NCBI GenBank assembly: GCA_028532985.1
Contig: JANCIK010000006.1
Location: 2,046,001-2,110,000, forward strand
Direction: 5' to 3'
Source: Stropharia rugosoannulata
Lineage: Eukaryota; Basidiomycota; Agaricomycetes; Agaricales; Strophariaceae
Length of the DNA stretch: 64,000 bases
Part shown: positions 11,603-21,753 of the stretch, piece after piece
How positions within the stretch are numbered: position 1 is the first letter of the stretch
How the letters are laid out: the number at the start of each line of letters is the position of its first letter
Translations under genes and position numbers: made by a program
Notes under the pieces: generated by a model
Seen by the model: only the letters and a program-made list of their open reading frames with translations
Told to the model about the DNA's origin: nothing
The model's database searches: none

Positions 11603-12037
11603 TGTATAGCAAGGCAAGTGGGCTTGTGGAGCAGAAGTGTGAAGTGGTGAAGTTGACTATTATGGGACAATCACATATACCCCTCTCGAGCAAACTTGCG
11701 AGCACGGCTCTTAGTATCGTCACTGGTAGATACTCTGCCAGGATAATGTATAGTAGGCGACCGGCACCAAATTACATTTATACATGATTTATGGAGATCC
11801 TTGGGGCGTCGGTAGATGTATACTCCCCGTATTATATGTTTTATTCTACAGTGCCAAAGTGCAATTGTCGGAGAATAAATATGACGTCAGAACCCATTGA
11901 CGGATCTACTTATCACATTGTCAGTGCAGGGCAAATGAATGTGGACTTCGAAAATTGCTTACTACGAGGTGACCATCGATTAGACTTCAGAATGTGAGAT
12001 ACTGATACAGCTGATAGTGATTATCGCGATGTCGATG
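11603..12037. other. Intergenic, 435 bases
   Basis: The 3' flank shared by TRAPPC12 and the small minus-strand gene that ends at 12038. Two short plus-strand open frames (11602-11787, 11791-11997) show no family features and are taken as chance. Confidence 0.45.
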
Positions 12038-12358
12038 TCAGGTTTTTCGAGGAAAACCTCTCGGGTAGTGCTTCCAGAAAATATTTCCGCCGGCCACTGG
12101 CTGATGCGTCGTGTGTTAAAGGTGGATACGGGGACGACCTATTGAAGGGGGGGAACATACTTGATTTGCGACGGTGCTGATATCTAAGGGTTACAAGAAC
12201 GGAACTCGTACACAATGTCAAGCCAAAGAAGGGAGGTACATACGGGCTCGAATGCACTCGAACGCGGCGACTCCAACAGAGTCTCCTAGCTTGAAGGCCA
12301 CTCTATCTCCCGCGAGATATTGGACGTCGCGTCTCCATTCGCTGGATAGTGCATCCAT
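12038..12358 (-). CDS. Small CBM5/12-like protein, 66 residues (predicted from splicing)
   Basis: Three exons (12358-12244, 12183-12161, 12100-12038) with GT-AG introns of 60 bases each join in frame to 66 codons plus TGA. The product starts MDALSSEWRRDVQYLAGDRV, then reads AAFECIRAH and STVANQPVAGGNIFWKHYP. The pattern W-x5-Y-x2-GD-x-V, then F/Y-x-C-x2-AH, then N-x-P and W, resembles the chitin-binding CBM5/12 fold, in which exposed aromatics contact polysaccharide. There is no signal peptide, so an intracellular role is possible. A TATA element lies about 83 bases upstream at 12441-12448. Both gene and family call are inference, but consistent splicing argues against chance. Confidence 0.5.
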
Positions 12359-12440
12359 GGGGTGGGGCAGGGGGTGAGGCGGGAGGGATATACCGAGGAT
12401 GAAATAGGGTGTGTGGAGGAGTGGGAACGGGTGTCCCAGT

Positions 12441-12448
12441 TTATATAA
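12441..12448 (-). promoter_or_regulatory. TATA-like element for the small minus-strand gene
   Basis: TTATATAA, symmetric on both strands, lies 83 bases before the minus-strand ATG at 12358. It faces a plausible 5' leader with no competing ATG in frame. Confidence 0.35.
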
Positions 12449-12787
12449 GTCACTAGCACGCAGACGAAGGAGCCGAAGCTGTTGCCTGCCTTTCCGCGGC
12501 CATCAAACTTGGTATTGTTTGCTGCCATTGCCAATGACGTTGCACTGCCTTTTTAAGCTCGCAACCAGACGCGCTCCATCAACGCCGGACGCGCACTTTA
12601 CGCCACTTTAGGGCGTGCGGCACTCTCCGAGCCATGACGGACGCGTCTGCCCATGCTTCTTGTCTTGTGATACCAGCCCGTCGTCGGCGGTCCGCCCTCG
12701 GACAAATACCGCGGTAATTCCTCTTCCCAGGGGCACCCATGCCATTCGCATATCAGTGCGCGACCATGATCCTTCCACTCGCCCCCC

Positions 12788-14670
12788 ATGTCCGCCCCCC
12801 CGCTCTTCCTCGGCCTCGATCTCTCGACGCAGCAGCTCAAGGCTGTCCTGCTCAATGAGCAGGCGCACATCATCCATGAAACCGCCGTCCACTTCGATCG
12901 CGATCTGCCCCACCACGGGACTGTCAACGGCGCAGTCAGGGGCCCGGACGACGGTGAGGTGACATCGCCTGTCAAGATGTGGTTGGAAGCCATCGATCTA
13001 CTCTTCCAGCGACTGAAAGACGAGCACATCGATTTCAGAGCCATTGCTGCTATTTCTGGCGCGGGCCAGGTCCGTACCTCGTCTCGTCACTGTGATAGTC
13101 GTTATCTCATGCCATCTGTGAACTAGCAACATGGATCCGTGTTCTGGTCGACAGATGCCGTCGCGCTCCTCGCAGGATTGAAGGCCGACCAAAGCCTTGC
13201 CGAGCAGTTGTCGCCAAGCGCATTTTCTTATGAAAAAGCGCCCATCTGGCAGGACTCGTCTACTACTGAAGACTGTCGGAGGCTTGAACGTGATTTCGGC
13301 GGCGCACAGGCTGTAGCAGATACCTCTGGCAGTAGAGCTTATGAACGTTTTACAGGAAACCAGATATCTAGGGTGCGCGCGAACTTGATTGCCACACCGA
13401 TAGTTTTCATTGAAGCTACAGAGAATAGATCCGACGTCTCTTTCCTGAAGTATATGATGCAACCGCTCATATATCTCTGGTGTCCTCCTTCATTGCATCG
13501 CTATTTGTGGGACGGATCGCGCCCATCGACATCTCAGATGCTAGTGGCATGAATCTAATGGACGTTCTGACGAACAAGTGGGATGATCGCTTACTGCACA
13601 TCTGTGGGGGCCCAATGCTTCGGCAAAAACTAGCTTTCGATCCTGTTCTCGGCGGCGTATCCCTAGGAAATGTTCACAGTTGGTGGGTCGAGAGATGGGG
13701 TTTTAATCCAGGTAAGGCTGTTGTATCAAATCGCAATGTTCATCATTTAATGCATTTCAGAGTGCATTGTTGCACCCTTTACGGGCGACAACCCAGCTAC
13801 GGTCGTCTCCTTATCCGCACCTGGAGATGCGTTACTATCCCTCGGAACTTCGACGACATTTCTTCTATCTGTTCCCCCTAATCCCGAGCCCCCGAAACGA
13901 TTCACGACGTCCCATCTTTTGTCACATCCCACTCATTCTCTGGGGAAGATCGTTATGCTGTGCTACAAAAATGGCGCATTAGCGCGCGAACAGGTCCGCG
14001 ACAAATACGCTAACGGTGACTGGAGCGTGTTCAATGAACTTGTCCAGAAGACCACGCCAGGTTGTAATGGGATCACTGGTTTCTACTTCCCTCTTCCCGA
14101 GATCATCCCTCCGAATGTGGTCGGCGAATACTTCTTCACTAGCCAACAGTTGGACAAGCTGATTACGACACCAGTTGTGGCCAAAGACGTTCCTGTGACC
14201 ATACATGCCAGAGCCATCCTTGAATCTCAATTTTTGTCAATCAGGTCGCGGATCGAGCACATCCTTCCCGAGAATTCTCCGCCTCTCAGGCGCTTGGTCA
14301 TCAGCGGTGGCTCGTCCGCCAATCCAATCATAAGGCAAATAGCTGCGGTACGACCCCTTTTATTTTATATGCAAATGCAATGATACTGATAATTCATCAT
14401 CCATCATAGGACATTTTTCACATGGATGTGTATGTGTCGGCCACGAAAGAGGCTGCCGGATCCGGGGGCGCGCTCCTGGCGAAATATGCATGGTGGAAGC
14501 AATTTAATCCTGACGGATCATTCGATGATATGACCGAGGGCGAAGCGATGGGGTTGGAGTGTGTTGCTAGACCGCACAACGAGGTCGCGACTCTTTACAG
14601 TCGCCTCGTCAGCGATTACTCCGAATGTGAAGCGCTCGTTGTCCGGGCTTGGGCTGCTAAAGCTTCATAG
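12788..14670 (+). CDS. XKS1: D-xylulose kinase (FGGY family)
   Basis: Phosphorylates D-xylulose to xylulose 5-phosphate, linking pentose catabolism to the pentose phosphate pathway in the cytosol. The N-terminus LFLGLDLSTQQLKAVLLNE holds the first phosphate-binding motif; an intron after AISGAGQ leads to QHGSVFWS. Later come RFTGNQISR, IRRLFPEVYDATAHISLVSS, PIDISDASGMNLMDVLTNKW, then IVAPFTGDNPATVVSL, DALLSLGTSTTFLLS and RRLVISGGSSANPIIRQIAA, and a C-terminal AKEAAGSGGALLAKYAWWK-like segment (read as TKEAAGSGGALL). These are the conserved FGGY blocks of fungal xylulokinases. Four GT-AG introns are needed. Length, about 550-580 residues, is normal. A TATA box was not obvious. Confidence 0.92.
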
Positions 14671-15453
14671 GCCTTCGGGCTTGTCGCTTTCTTTTCATTG
14701 GGTTACCTGTCGTGTAAAAGTGGTTGCAAAATGGTGTGATACACCACTCTGTATCTGGGAATCATTTCTACAAAATTTAAAACCATCTTGATTTCAAGCG
14801 AATGTTAATCTCACTAGCCAATCATTTTAGGTACAGCGACACTATTTTCGCAACAGTCTGAACGAAAACTAGCAGTCTAGTCGATCTTGCGCGGATCGTA
14901 TTCCCCGGACTTCAGTGTGCTCATGCTCATATGTTGTTCGCTGACAGTGGCAAACAAATAACTTGAATAAATATTACTTCTCATTATCTGACAGAACTGA
15001 CACACCTAGGCAGAGGCATCGCATCGGGGTACCATAACGGCCAAAGGAGACCGCATGAGCAGAAGGCGCAACGGAGGCAAAAGGTTTGTGGACGGGCAAG
15101 AGATGTATCTCAAGGCGAGATGATGCAGGAGCACCGAGGAAGCAACTCGTCCGAAACGATCAGCAAAGCAACTTCGGTTATCGTCGTTAATGAAAGTGTT
15201 CTAAGAATAGCCACAGAAAGCAAACGGTGGTATTTAGTGTGCCACTTCAGACACGACGGGGATTATATACAACTTGCGCTGGCCAGCTTCGGTTTTCTCT
15301 TAAATCTCATTTCCCTTTTTTCTATTGCATTTTATTCGTCTCAAGACCTCTAGATATCACCCGCACGCCTATTCCGACCTACTAATTTTGCATCCTGTTC
15401 GCCGGCTTAAATCCTGCTTCGACGAATTACTACGCGTAGCTGCTTTAAACACG
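14671..15453. other. Intergenic, about 780 bases, with a possible minus-strand exon
   Basis: Holds the xylulokinase 3' flank and, at 15264-15269, TATATA about 185 bases before the next ATG. On the minus strand, 14877-15110 contains two exon-like pieces joined by a GT-AG intron, ending SGEYDPRKID then TAG, but no start codon could be placed. I treat it as unproven. Confidence 0.35.
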
Positions 15454-16182
15454 ATGTTGTCGCCCACCAAAGCTACATTCCAGGAAGTCTCACTCGTCAT
15501 GAAATCCGCGCCGCACATCAACAAATGGCAGTCCTCTTGGATTCAAGACGGGCGCTATCAACTCCAACCCACTGCGTCCGCCAGTGCACCCAGAGATGCG
15601 CGCAATCATATCTGCAAACTTCGCGCGGTGGTTGACCGCGCACAGGCCCGAGTGCAAACCAGAACTGCCTCAGTCGGTGGCACAACGCGCGACGACAAGC
15701 TCAACTGTACATTGCGCACCGAGTCCACAGGACGGACATCGGCGACTGGCTCGTACTTTTCAGATACGGACAGGACTATCTCGACTGCGTCTTCGTCCAC
15801 AGTGGCATCATCCCCCGTCGACTACAAACCCGAGCTTTATTCAGCACTCATCGCACGTCCGCCGCAGACGTATTTGTTTAATAGGCGCCTGCCCCGTTCG
15901 AGCGCCACCCAGACTGTAGCTGGCAGACCGAAGAAGAAGTTGATCAGCGGCGGTGGCGACGCGCAGAAAAACATAACGGGCACTACACAGTACCTGTACG
16001 ATGGCGGGGTCAGCAGGGTGCTCACTGGGGGCGTCATGCTCGGTACAGGTGCTGCCACTAAGCAACCAAGGCGCAGCCATCGGAAAAAGGTTGCGTGCCT
16101 CGCGGGGCAAACAGGTAGTTCCTCTAAAGAGTGCAAGACAAGCATTGTATCGTGGAGGCGAGCTGTGGTTGCTCAGGTCTGA
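15454..16182 (+). CDS. Hypothetical protein, 242 residues
   Basis: Open frame from MLSPTKATFQEVSLVMKS to TGA at 16180-16182. The same frame also extends upstream to an ATG at 15325, but the chosen ATG lies more plausibly downstream of a TATA element at 15264. The start carries HINKWQSSWIQDGRYQL and an Arg-rich helix near NHICKLRAVVDRAQARVQ. The middle is Ser/Thr-rich and the end is basic with glycine runs. I see no signal peptide, membrane segment or known domain. It is convergent with Clr2. Function unknown; a chance open frame is possible, though its length and codon use favour a gene. Confidence 0.5.
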   Translation: MLSPTKATFQEVSLVMKSAPHINKWQSSWIQDGRYQLQPTASASAPRDARNHICKLRAVVDRAQARVQTRTASVGGTTRDDKLNCTLRTESTGRTSATGSYFSDTDRTISTASSSTVASSPVDYKPELYSALIARPPQTYLFNRRLPRSSATQTVAGRPKKKLISGGGDAQKNITGTTQYLYDGGVSRVLTGGVMLGTGAATKQPRRSHRKKVACLAGQTGSSSKECKTSIVSWRRAVVAQV

Positions 16183-16425
16183 TATTATTTGTGTTTTTCT
16201 TTCGTGAGGCTGTATTGTTAGAGCACAATGGGGGTTCATAAAAGTAGCTGAGTAAATTGTAACAGAGTTAAGGGCACTTGTAACACGTAAAAAGGGCTCT
16301 TGAGCAATTCTTGAACACTCCCAAGAGGAGCGCGGTTGAATGAGGGCATCAATTTGGAAGAGCGTTTACAACGAATGCTTAAGAATTTATTTTATTATGG
16401 AATGCAACAGCCATATGTATTGGCA

Positions 16426-18927
16426 TCAATAAATGTCATCAACGTCCATCTCATCAGCAAGGTCTTCGCCAAGAGTAGTTGATTTGTTGGCATGTTGCTC
16501 AGTGAGCCGGCGTTGCTTATAGCCTTGCAGTTCAGTGAAGGCTTCCTTGTCTGCATCCTGGAACATCAACAGACGACTTTTTTTGTATCGATAAGGGTCA
16601 ACAGAGTTGAAGTAGCCTCCCGATAAACCTTCTAGGGCCCAAAGATTATTCGTCTCTTCAATATTGGCAGCTTTTTCAAGGGCACGAATTACTACTGGCT
16701 TTACTCGGGGATGAGTAAGGATACGTGGATAGTAGCGGCCACTGATCAGACCCATTGCTCCGACAAACTCAAACCCTGGCTCTAGAATGGGGCGGAACTT
16801 GTAACCTTCAGGAGCCGGTGGTAGCCTTATGGGCATGGGTGGACCAGAGGTAGGCGAATTAGTCTTCTTCTGAGTTACACCATTTAAGGGTGATGCAGAT
16901 TGAGGCAATGTTGCTGACGAAGAGTTACCAGCTACCTCTGGGGTAATGGGTTCAACGAAATCTTCATCAGCAAGTTCATACAACATTCCACAAGCCCTGG
17001 CTTCTCTCCTGTACCCGTGTTCTGTAGGCACATCGATCGCAATGATGCTATCTAGGCGCAAGAAGACACCACGCATACCAGCGCTCAGTTCAATGGTATC
17101 CCGCGAGGAACCAAGCCACTCCTGGAGGGAAGCTTGCCCGGGCCCTGCTGGTGGTAAAATATGGTCTCCACCACTGGGGGCTAAAGTGCGTCGTGGTATT
17201 TTGAGACGAATAAAGTCGTCCACCCAGATTCGCTCCGCCCCCCACCAAAGGCCTTGGAACCTAGTTTGCGAAAACTGCTCGGGGGCAGAAGATGACGGTG
17301 CATGCAAAGCTGGTGCTTTCGCAGATATGGATTCTACATTGACAATTGACGACGTCTTCTCGTGCGTACTCTTAGAGTATGTGTGCATTGCATTATTACG
17401 ACTTGCCAGCTCGATGACCTCTTCGAGAGTCCGGTATACTGGCTGGTCTTGTGATGTAGATGGTTGATGTTTAAGTATTGAAGGGGAGGTTGGGGCGCTA
17501 GGTTTGGGACTTGCCGGTATCGTATACTTCAACTCATAGTCGTCCGTTAAACACCAATACGACGACAGCGAAGAGGCGACTTGAAGTGCAACAGCGTAAG
17601 GCGGTATCGCATCATGAATAGAAGAGGGTTGGTCCGGTGGAGGATAAGGATTGAATTTGACGAGCACTGTTTTGTCGAATGTCAGATTTTCGACGGGGAA
17701 ATTCGCAAGCAACTGCAGAACTTCGTTAGGGGGCAGATGTGCTTGGTAGGGTAGCACATTGTCGTTGTCTACGGTGGTCGTATGAGTAACACCAAGAAGC
17801 TGAACTTTATATCGCAAGGTTTGCTGGACTGTCCACGGAAGCGGCTCGGCGGTCGGGTCAGCCATTGGCCCTCGCTCTGCCTCGCTGACTGTAGGATTGA
17901 CGAGGGTCGAAGTACTGGCATGAGGACCACCATAAGAGGAAGATCCATTGGGAAATGTACCAGAAACTCGGGGTATTGAGTTGGACTTTAAAATTACTTC
18001 ATCTATGACGGCTGGCCAATATTCAATGGTAATACCTTCCTCATTGCGGATAGGTTCATCCAGAGCACACCAAACGAGTTCGGCTTCACGGAACCATCGC
18101 GGGGAATGAAATGAAGCTTTGGAGAATACGCCTCTAAGGTCGTTGCTTCTCTCCACAAGCATGGGTTGCTTCAGCACATTGGCCGACGGTTTCAGAGGCT
18201 CTACAACTTTCTGCACAGCAGCATAGATAGAGGTATTTCGCTGTCGTGCTTCCTTGACTCGCGTAGGGTCGCGTCCTTTCCCTTTCTCGCGCGCAATTTT
18301 TACTCTAGATGGTCCCGGAGAAGACGTCGGTGTAATGCGGAGGATATTACTAAGAGATGCCGTGATTTCTCTTTGAGATTTTTTGCTTTTGGCGCAGTAT
18401 TTACATTCACATTCAGCGGATGCGTCGCCCATGAGCCAGATGGCGTGAGGTATAAATTCGTTTATCGAACGAAATTTCTTTTTGGGTGCTCCTGGATTAC
18501 TATTACAGCAAAATATTGACAAAGACGTAACACGGACGCACCATAAAGGTAAAGATCGTGTCTAGGGGCGCCCGCCGGTCCTTTATGGTGATCAAATAGG
18601 CGGTAGCCTTGAGGGAACTCCCTCAGAACATAGCTGGGTCCCTCTATAGAAAGTCTTGGTAATTGAATCATAAGAAGAAGAAATAGTACACATACCAGGC
18701 ATCTTCAATTTTAGCGAAATCGCATCTCCAACTGACACTCTCCATTTCTTACTTTGATAGTGATCGAGGTCAACATGAGCGTAGAAGTTCACCTGGCCTT
18801 CACTATCCACGATGCGCGTTGTATGTACAGGCCAAGTACTCGAACTGCCATCCGAACGAGGAAAATCTATGTAGGTTGGATTATCTGGGAGTGAGAAGCC
18901 ATGGTCCGCAACGCGTCGTGCAGACAT
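16426..18927 (-). CDS. CLR2: Clr2-like transcriptional silencing protein
   Basis: In fission yeast Clr2 is a subunit of SHREC, the deacetylase-remodeller complex that silences heterochromatin in the nucleus. Three exons: the first encodes MSARRVADHGFSLPDNPTYI and VSVGDAISLKLKMP; an intron leads to EGPSYVLREFPQGYRLFDHH and GPAGAPRHDLYLYG. A second intron leads to APKKKFRSINEFIPHAIWLM, followed by Cys-rich ECECKYC. This is the Clr2 N-terminal block. The C-terminal block carries FQGLWWGAERIWVDDFIRLK, GVFLRLDSIIAIDVP, EARACGMLYELADEDF and GFEFVGAMGLISGRYYPRIL. The middle is low-complexity. It ends with an acidic DEMDVDDIY tail. Length, about 790 residues, is typical for basidiomycetes. Confidence 0.85.
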
Positions 18928-19032
18928 TTTGCCGTCGAGTGTTCTAGTTTGATGGGTCCAAGAGGCTTGCCGAAGTCAAGAAAGGCCGGCTATTGGGGGA
19001 GAGACGTGTTTATTCTACAATAATTAAGCAAG

Positions 19033-19462
19033 TCAAGTCCAGTAAACATATAATTGGTCTGGGGTTGGGCCGGCATTTTGACTGATGCCGACTGTACCTT
19101 GCAAAGGCCTGGAAAAGAAACAAGTATCAATACTACAAATTTGTATAAATATTCACTCACCTACTTTCTACAGCTTTCCACACCCTCGGTACTCGTTTGA
19201 GGAACTGATAAATAACGGGATCTCTAAGCACGATTCTCACTGAAGTCAACAGATAATTTGTTTGGTCTATGCAAGGTCTATGTAAGATCAACCTTCCTTT
19301 TGCTCGATACTATTTCCAGGAACCAGTGGTGTATATCAAGGACTTGCACGAGATTGCACTACATGCATGTCTTTAAACGACACCTCAAGAGCAATCTAAA
19401 ACCCTGCAGAATGTCTACCTTTGTTTCTTACGGGACGATGTTTTGAAGGGGTCGAACATCAT
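19033..19462 (-). CDS. Possible very small spliced gene, function unknown
   Basis: Two exons join cleanly: 19239-19161 and 19108-19033, separated by a 52-base GTGAGT...CAG intron, reading RIVLRDPVIYQFLKRVPRVW, KAVES, then RPLQGTVGISQNAGPTPDQL, YVYWT and TGA. The upstream exon begins after a CAG acceptor in phase 1. A matching phase-1 donor follows MMFDPFKTSS at 19462-19430, giving about 62 residues, but that intron would be about 190 bases, so a further small exon may be missing. Small size and basic, aromatic content would suit a mitochondrial or ribosomal accessory protein; this is a guess. Not recognised. Confidence 0.35.
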
Positions 19463-19752
19463 TTTATGCTATGCACTGTTTACTCGCAGTTGCATTATTA
19501 TGGGCCTATTCATATCGCATATGTACACCGTACGATTTTTGAATGCTTGCATACCACTTTGTACCACCTTTGGTGCCCTATTCAAGAAAAATTAGAGGGA
19601 CTTACCACATTCGGTTTGTATATCAGGTCATTACAAGCTTTCATTCACTGCTTGAATATTTCGTGGTGATCAGCATTACTCTAGGTAATTATAAGTACAT
19701 TGCATATTAGAATTATAGAGGACCGAAACGTAAATAAGGGACGAAGACCTGA
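19463..19752. other. Intergenic, about 290 bases
   Basis: AT-rich spacer between the small unknown gene and the 3' end of the F-box gene. I see no feature in it. Confidence 0.4.
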
Positions 19753-21108
19753 TTATGTGCAGGTAGCAAAAGTAACAGAGGAGTCTAGCACGAACTTGTC
19801 ACCAAGATTAGATAATTGTTTGACATATTCGTTCAATGTTGTTTGGAGTCCTGGGTCATGGATAGGACTGTCTAGAGTGAAATCTAATCTAAATATCTTC
19901 AGGGAAGAGAATGTTGGCCCAGAAAGCAGGTCGTCAAAAGTTTTCCACTTAGCCAGATAGTTGTTGTGGTCATCAGCGGTGTAGGTGGGCGAACGGTCGT
20001 CCAATGAGCAAACGAGAGATACGTCGGAAAGATGACTATCTGCCGAAACTGATCCGAACAATGGAATGATCCAGGACATCGCTCCTACTCGACCAAAGCC
20101 GATTTGTACCGACAGCTTATTCAGCAAAGAATGAGTATTCAAGTCTAATGTGCCTTTGGATTCGAGAAGACCGTCGTAATCGACTAAAGAAGAAGAGTAC
20201 CCATGAGCGCTTGAAGGGTTTACTTAAACGAGCGACTCACAAGATGTTTCTACTTCTATCTCCAAGGTTTCTAGGATTGGAGCGCACTTGAGTAACACAA
20301 GGACATTACCGTAGTTGTCGGATGTAACGTTAATTATCAATGTAGTAAGCTTGGACAGGGATAAGGGAGAGTGGGCATGCAACAAAGTTGAAATGAGAAG
20401 AGCCGAATTCATGGAGCGCAAAAGGAGATGGTTAACGTTGGTCTTCTGCGCGTGTTCGGGTGTTCGCCATTGAACGGGGATATTAACGTCAAGGGTATGT
20501 TCTAAAGCAGACGTCGATAGCTGAGGCTCAATGAGAATGTCGACATCGTCAAGCTGGAGGGTATGCAAGTTCTTCCATGATTCCATAACTTTGATAAAGT
20601 CTGCCAAACTGGTGAAAGAGAATTGTCGAAGAGTGAATGACTTGAGAGTCAACGTCTTCATAGCGTCGAGGATGTCCTTGAATACCATTGTTCCCCAAGT
20701 CGTCTTATTTTCGTGATTGCTGGGAACGGGCAGGTCAAATTCGAGCTCTTCCAAGGACCGCAATTGCTTTAGGATGGACGGAAACATGATTTCGCTGGCC
20801 ACCCATCGATAGTTGGGCGGTTGTTTGATATTTTTCTCTTTAACAGATAATTTATTGATATAGGCTGCGAGGTGAGGGGAAGACGCGAGCGTTCCATACA
20901 GGCGCCGACAACCGGTATTGGGAGCCCACCCTTGACAAGTCGCGTTATGAGGACTCCCGGTGAGGCTCAGATGGTCGAAAAGGTGGATGCGGCTGGAAGC
21001 GACCCAAGAGTGACAGACAAGAGAGCAAGCGCGTAAGGCCACTTGGTCGTCGTGGAGGAAGTCGATGATATAGTCAAAGAGCTCGGGCAACAGCACTTCG
21101 TCTGACAT
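19753..21108 (-). CDS. F-box protein with LRR-like C-terminus
   Basis: Probable substrate adaptor of an SCF ubiquitin ligase. MSDEVLLPELFDYIIDFLHD followed by QVALRACSLVCHSWVASSR is an F-box of the agaric type. The rest has leucine-rich spacing (LRSLEELEFDLP, WKNLHTLQLDDVDI, LSKLTTLIINVTS, APILETLEIEVE), as in family members with degenerate LRRs. One GT-AG intron near 20180-20240 joins ETSF to DYDGLLESKGTLDLNTHSLL. The frame is also open upstream to an ATG at 21279, but the F-box normally lies at the N-terminus, so the ATG at 21108 is preferred. The substrate cannot be told from sequence. Confidence 0.75.
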
Positions 21109-21753
21109 AACTGTGGGGTTTGAGAAGACCGTCCAGGCACTGAGTGAGGAAAGAGTTGGAAAGTCACTAAGAGCTTGCCACCTCAGCAACCAAAGGAGAT
21201 ATAGAAAACCCGAGATGACACGCAGTTGACAACAGGCTCGAACGAGTTGCGGATGGTTTGCGGGGGAGTCCGGATTCAAAGTTAACTTTCTGACTTACTT
21301 ACAACATGATACCATCGTCGTTGTCAAATGGCGTTACCCAAGTTTATTTGCGGCCTGGAGGCGTTAAAAACGGAGGCAGCTGCTCTCCGCTAGGCTCTAG
21401 CGCTCCGTGTTGACGCGAAGGCAGCACGATGTGAATCCGAGTGTCTGGTTATGAAAGTCTGATTGTGCAAACCGAGTAATCAGCGAGATAAGGTCTTTCA
21501 TTTCGGTAGCTACCATCTAGAGATAAGGAAAAAAGGACGGTTCCGTGAGGTGGCGTGGCATAGTTATAAAAAGCTGCTCGAGGAGTTGCGCAAGTGTTGC
21601 GTCTAGGTCGGGAGCCGGAGGTGCGATGGTGAGATGACGTAATGGGGACTTATGTCTCGAAACGCATCATCACACAATGGCGGCAAAGCGCTGCCCAGAG
21701 TTACCTGGATGTAGGTCTGCGAAACCGTCCCCGACGCTGCTCCACCTTCTACC
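21109..21753. promoter_or_regulatory. Divergent region F-box gene / sterol acyltransferase
   Basis: Holds the two outward promoters. TATAAAAA at 21565-21572 lies about 190 bases before the plus-strand ATG. The open minus frame at 21109-21279 is in phase with the F-box gene and could be an alternative N-terminus. Confidence 0.4.

Noticed and set aside
12598..13044. Minus-strand open frames opposite the xylulokinase start
   Set aside because: Fully explained by the conserved xylulokinase N-terminus on the plus strand.
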